Of a DNA stretch of 34,326 bases, positions 31,648 to 34,326 are shown in pieces (the stretch's first letter is position 1; each line of letters starts with the position of its first letter). Below the pieces are notes generated by a model, which saw nothing but the letters and a program-made list of their open reading frames with translations, was not told the DNA's origin and ran no database searches. The position numbers and the translations under genes are program-made. Source of the stretch: Gammaproteobacteria bacterium (GTDB lineage Bacteria > Pseudomonadota > Gammaproteobacteria > Steroidobacterales > Steroidobacteraceae); contig SHZN01000006.1 in assembly GCA_009692245.1 (NCBI GenBank), forward strand, positions 1 to 34,326. The letters are read 5' to 3'.

Positions 31648-32256
31648 ATGAAAATGACGTTTGCCCTGTTGGTTCCCCTGATGCTCCTGTCTGTGTCTGC
31701 AACACCCGCATCGGCCGGCGATGCCGCAGCCGGAGCGCAGAAATCCGCTATATGCGGGGCCTGCCACGGCGCTACGGGCAGCAGTATCAATCCGGAATGG
31801 CCGAACCTGGCCGGCCAGCACGAAAGCTACATCGTCGACCAGCTCCAGTCTTTCAAGCAGACCACACGCGACAACCCGCTGATGATGCCGAACGCCGCCG
31901 CTCTCTCCGACCAGGACATGCAGGACCTCGGAGCGCATTTCGCGAGCCAGACGCCGGTCGGGCTGGAGGCCGATCCGTCGAACTACAAGCTTGGAGAAAA
32001 GCTCTATCGCGGCGGCGACCCGGAGCACAAACTGCCGGCCTGCATCGCCTGTCATGGCCCGCAGGGCAAGGGCAACGGGCCTGCAAGGTATCCGGCACTG
32101 CGCGCACAGCATGCGGTCTACACGTACAACCAACTCAAGGCCTTCGCTGAAGGCAAACGACGCACGCCGACCAACGACATCATGCAGGTCGTAGCGGCCA
32201 GGCTGACCGACGACGAAATGCACGCGCTCGCCTCCTACACCCAGGGCCTGCGCTGA
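31648..32256 (+). CDS. Diheme cytochrome c4
   Basis: Start chosen at ATG 31648, which gives a good signal peptide (hydrophobic core 4-17, cleavage after ASA at 23); the frame runs open far upstream but antisense to engB. The 202-residue protein has heme motifs CGACH at 36-40 and CIACH at 132-136. PNLAGQHESYIVDQL and RAQHAVYTYNQLKAF follow each, and Met ligands lie in LMMPNAAALS and DIMQVVAARL. Cytochrome c4 is a periplasmic electron carrier to terminal oxidases and is a plausible donor for the oxidase at 18172-22993. Confidence 0.94.
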   Translation: MKMTFALLVPLMLLSVSATPASAGDAAAGAQKSAICGACHGATGSSINPEWPNLAGQHESYIVDQLQSFKQTTRDNPLMMPNAAALSDQDMQDLGAHFASQTPVGLEADPSNYKLGEKLYRGGDPEHKLPACIACHGPQGKGNGPARYPALRAQHAVYTYNQLKAFAEGKRRTPTNDIMQVVAARLTDDEMHALASYTQGLR

Positions 32257-32284
32257 TTCAGCAGCATCAAGAAGGATGATAACG

Positions 32285-33166
32285 ATGATGAGGTCCCTGC
32301 TTTGCGCGCTGATAGCCATCTGCTCGCTGACCGCATGCGGCAACAAGGCGCCTGACGAGGCAGCAACGACACCGGAGCCTGCACAACAGGCTGCGCCGCC
32401 GGCCTCCGTGCCTGCATCCGAAGCGGAGGCGCTGCAGCCGCCCGCCGAAGTGCAGCAGCCCGTGGGCGAAAGCGACGGCGAAACCGTTGACGCAGGTACG
32501 ACCACCACGAGCCCGGTCGCCGCCGCGGTCGCGACGAATACGCCCGTCGTGCCCGCAACCGAGCCGCTGCGCTGGAAGAAGGGCGAGAATTACACGGAAT
32601 TCGCAGTCGCACAGCCGGTCAACACGCCGCCAGGCAGCATCGAAGTCATCGAGGGCTTCTGGTACGGATGCTCCCACTGCTTCGAACTCGAGCCGCAAGT
32701 GGTCGCCTGGGAAAAAAGCAAGCCCGCCTGGGTACACCTCAGGCGCCTTCCGGTGATCTTCAATGAAGTCACCCGCGAAGATGCGCGCCTTTATTTCACG
32801 ATCGAGGGACTCGGTCTCGTCGACAAGCTGCACTCCGAGGTGTTTCGCGAAATACACGTCCGCGGCCGTCCGCTGACGGTCGTGCGCGGCAACCGCGTGG
32901 ACCTTGGGGCGACCGAAAAGGCCGCGCGTGAATTCCTGATGTCCCACGGAGTCTCCGCCGAGGACTTCGCCCGCCAGTACCGCACCTTTTCGACCGAGAA
33001 CAAGCTGCGCCAGGCCGAAGGCCTCGCGCGCCGCTACATGCTCGACCACACGCCGATGGTCGTCGTGCAGGGCAAGTACCTGTCCGATGTCAGCATGGCG
33101 GGGGGAAGGAAGGAGCTGTTTCAGATGATTGACGACCTGGTGGCCCGTGAGCACGGCGCAACCTGA
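32285..33166 (+). CDS. dsbA: Lipid-anchored DsbA-like thiol:disulfide oxidoreductase
   Basis: The 293-residue protein has a lipobox LTAC with C18, then a Pro/Ala/Glu/Thr-rich linker to about residue 100. The thioredoxin-fold domain follows. The active site is C129-S-H-C132 in FWYGCSHCFELEP (E. coli DsbA has CPHC), with the cis-proline loop T256-P257. It should introduce disulfides in the periplasm while tethered to a membrane. ATG 32285 was chosen since GAAGGA (32271-32276) is 8 nt before it but touches the earlier ATG 32276. Ser in the dipeptide is expected to alter redox potential. It lies 28 bp after cytochrome c4. Confidence 0.9.
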   Translation: MMRSLLCALIAICSLTACGNKAPDEAATTPEPAQQAAPPASVPASEAEALQPPAEVQQPVGESDGETVDAGTTTTSPVAAAVATNTPVVPATEPLRWKKGENYTEFAVAQPVNTPPGSIEVIEGFWYGCSHCFELEPQVVAWEKSKPAWVHLRRLPVIFNEVTREDARLYFTIEGLGLVDKLHSEVFREIHVRGRPLTVVRGNRVDLGATEKAAREFLMSHGVSAEDFARQYRTFSTENKLRQAEGLARRYMLDHTPMVVVQGKYLSDVSMAGGRKELFQMIDDLVAREHGAT

Positions 33167-33178
33167 GCGGCCGCAGAC

Positions 33179-34150
33179 ATGCTGAACTGCTTCGTTCCCG
33201 GCAACCAGGGGCTTGACCGCCTCGATCCGCCGCCGGCAGAGATCCCGGAAGCTTGCGTCTGGGTGGACCTGCTCGAACCGACGTCTTCAGAGGAACGCGC
33301 GGTCGAGCGATTGCTTGCGATTGATGTGCCCTCGCGCGAGGAAATGCGCGAGATCGAGACCTCGAACCGCCTTTATGAGGAAAACGGCACGCTGTACATG
33401 ACAGCGACCGTGGTCACGAAGATCGACACGGATCGCCCGGAATCGGCCGCGGTCACCTTCATCCTGTTGCACAACCGCCTGATCACGAACCGCTACGTCG
33501 ATCCGCTGCCATTCCGCCGCTTCATCGCTTACGCGGAGCGCCATCCCGCGGCCGCGACGACGGCGCCGGGCATCCTGGCGGGGCTCCTCGAGTCGATCAT
33601 TGAGCGCACCGCGGACGTGCTCGAACGCGTGGGCGTCGGGCTCGACGACCTGTCTGCCAGCGTCTTTGCGCCGGAGTCGAAAGCGCCAACCCAGGCGCGC
33701 AACCTGCGCGGCGTCATGGAGCGCATCGGCCGCGACGGCGACCTGACGTCAAAGGCTCGCGAAAGCCTGGTGACGCTCGCGCGACAGCTCACATTCATCC
33801 AGCAGTCGACTGCCGTACAGATACCGAATGAACTGCGCGCGCGCTACCGCAGCATGTCGCGCGACGTGCTCGCACTCGCCGATCACGCGTCATTCGTCGC
33901 GAACAAGTCGAGTTTCATGCTGCAGGCGACGCTCGGCCTGATCAATATCGAGCAGAACAACATCATCAAGATTTTCTCGGTCGCGGCCGCGGTGTTCCTG
34001 CCGCCGACCCTGATTGCGAGCATCTACGGCATGAACTTCCATGTCATGCCCGAGCTCGACTGGCCCTTTGGCTATCCAATCGCGCTCGGGATCATCCTGG
34101 TCTCGGCGGTAATGCCCTATCTCTATTTCCGCCGTCGCGGCTGGCTTTGA
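33179..34150 (+). CDS. corA: CorA family magnesium/metal transporter
   Basis: The 323-residue protein has a long cytoplasmic alpha/beta and helical part, then two helices at the C-terminus. The signature YGMNF begins at Y283, just after the first helix (FSVAAAVFLPPTLIASI), followed by the MPELDWPFGY loop and the second helix. The end has the basic RRRG tail typical of CorA. It forms pentameric Mg2+ (also Co2+/Ni2+) channels. It starts 12 bp after dsbA and may be co-transcribed. Confidence 0.93.
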   Translation: MLNCFVPGNQGLDRLDPPPAEIPEACVWVDLLEPTSSEERAVERLLAIDVPSREEMREIETSNRLYEENGTLYMTATVVTKIDTDRPESAAVTFILLHNRLITNRYVDPLPFRRFIAYAERHPAAATTAPGILAGLLESIIERTADVLERVGVGLDDLSASVFAPESKAPTQARNLRGVMERIGRDGDLTSKARESLVTLARQLTFIQQSTAVQIPNELRARYRSMSRDVLALADHASFVANKSSFMLQATLGLINIEQNNIIKIFSVAAAVFLPPTLIASIYGMNFHVMPELDWPFGYPIALGIILVSAVMPYLYFRRRGWL

Positions 34151-34174
34151 GCTATACAGAATGTTCTGTATAGT
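34147..34174 (+). promoter_or_regulatory. Promoter and palindromic operator of the tetR gene
   Basis: A perfect inverted repeat with 10-bp arms CTATACAGAA (34152-34161) and TTCTGTATAG (34164-34173) around TG forms a likely operator. It overlaps a -10 TATAGT (34169-34174) and a -35 TTGAGC (34147-34152) with a 16-bp spacer. A TetR dimer bound here would block its own promoter. The predicted start is about 34181, the A of the ATG. Confidence 0.75.
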
Positions 34175-34180
34175 TATGGG

Positions 34181-34326
34181 ATGGGGCGCCCCCCGCTAGC
34201 GAAAGAAAAGATCCTCGCCGCCGCCCGCCAGATCGTCGAGCAGGACGGCGCGGGCTGCCTGACCTTTGACGAGCTGGCCAAGGTCAGCGGCATCACCCGC
34301 GGCGGCATCACCTACCACTACCCGAC
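34181..34326 (+). CDS. TetR/AcrR family transcriptional regulator (3' end outside window)
   Basis: From ATG 34181 the frame gives MGRPPLAKEKILAAARQIVE, then LTFDELAKVSGITRGGITYHYP, the first helices and helix-turn-helix of a TetR regulator. Only 48 codons are visible. The palindrome just upstream is its probable operator. There is no Shine-Dalgarno, and the predicted transcription start falls on the ATG, so the mRNA may be leaderless. Another ATG at 34176 is out of frame and soon stops. Ligand and target are unknown. Confidence 0.88.
   Translation, partial: MGRPPLAKEKILAAARQIVEQDGAGCLTFDELAKVSGITRGGITYHYP

Noticed and set aside
1-34326. CRISPR array, tRNA, rRNA, IS element or prophage
   Set aside because: No regularly spaced direct repeats, tRNA/rRNA-like sequence, transposase, integrase or phage genes were recognised.

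Overview
The window is a dense, GC-rich bacterial chromosome segment, coding almost throughout, with many 4-bp ATGA or GTGA gene overlaps. Gene content and order point to a gammaproteobacterium near the Xanthomonadales / Nevskiales / Steroidobacterales. The evidence is the polA - engB - cytochrome c4 - dsbA order, an acylornithine-type transcarbamylase (argF') in place of ordinary ornithine transcarbamylase, a tryptophan 2,3-dioxygenase whose active-site numbering matches the Xanthomonas enzyme, and an LptM-type lipoprotein. I see no rRNA, tRNA, insertion sequence, prophage or CRISPR array. The taxon is an inference.

Layout. (1) 1-2244: the 3' part of a FlhC-like regulator, NudC, and an NRDE/TANGO2 protein. 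(2) 2256-9320: an arginine operon, argR-argG-(P-loop protein)-argC-argF'-argB-argH, behind a pair of ARG-box-like palindromes spaced exactly 21 bp. It continues by overlapping starts into a small membrane protein and two small lipoproteins (9317-10385). (3) 10404-15307: housekeeping and accessory genes: VIT-type metal transporter, two GNAT genes (the second interrupted by an in-frame amber codon), tag, an ornithine cyclodeaminase family gene with a LysE exporter, a VOC protein and a GFA protein. (4) 15334-22993: a membrane/redox block ending in a caa3-like cytochrome oxidase. It holds a Rieske-flavoprotein fusion, two membrane proteins, subunit II with two cytochrome c domains, subunit I, two subunit-III-like genes and subunit IV. 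A class I fumarase follows. (5) 24759-27236, minus strand: FAH-family hydrolase, zeta-class GST isomerase, tryptophan dioxygenase and a stand-alone Lrp/AsnC effector domain, all overlapping or nearly so. (6) 27296-34326: thioesterase, lptM, polA, a predicted sRNA locus, engB (minus), cytochrome c4, a lipoprotein DsbA, corA and the start of a TetR regulator.

Best leads. Between polA and engB there is a complete small transcription unit: a sigma-E-type promoter, about 110 nt of structured C-rich RNA and an intrinsic terminator. It sits at the locus that holds Spot 42 in E. coli and the sigma-22-dependent ErsA in Pseudomonas. Between the converging fumarase and Lrp-domain genes, two hairpins with unrelated stems carry nearly the same loop motif when each is read in the sense direction of its own gene. 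A related but less certain hairpin lies inside the polA linker. In the arginine operon the transcarbamylase has Ala at the residue known to select acetyl- versus succinylornithine. An uncharacterised BioD-like P-loop protein sits in the operon, while the N-acetylglutamate synthase and deacylase steps are absent from the window.
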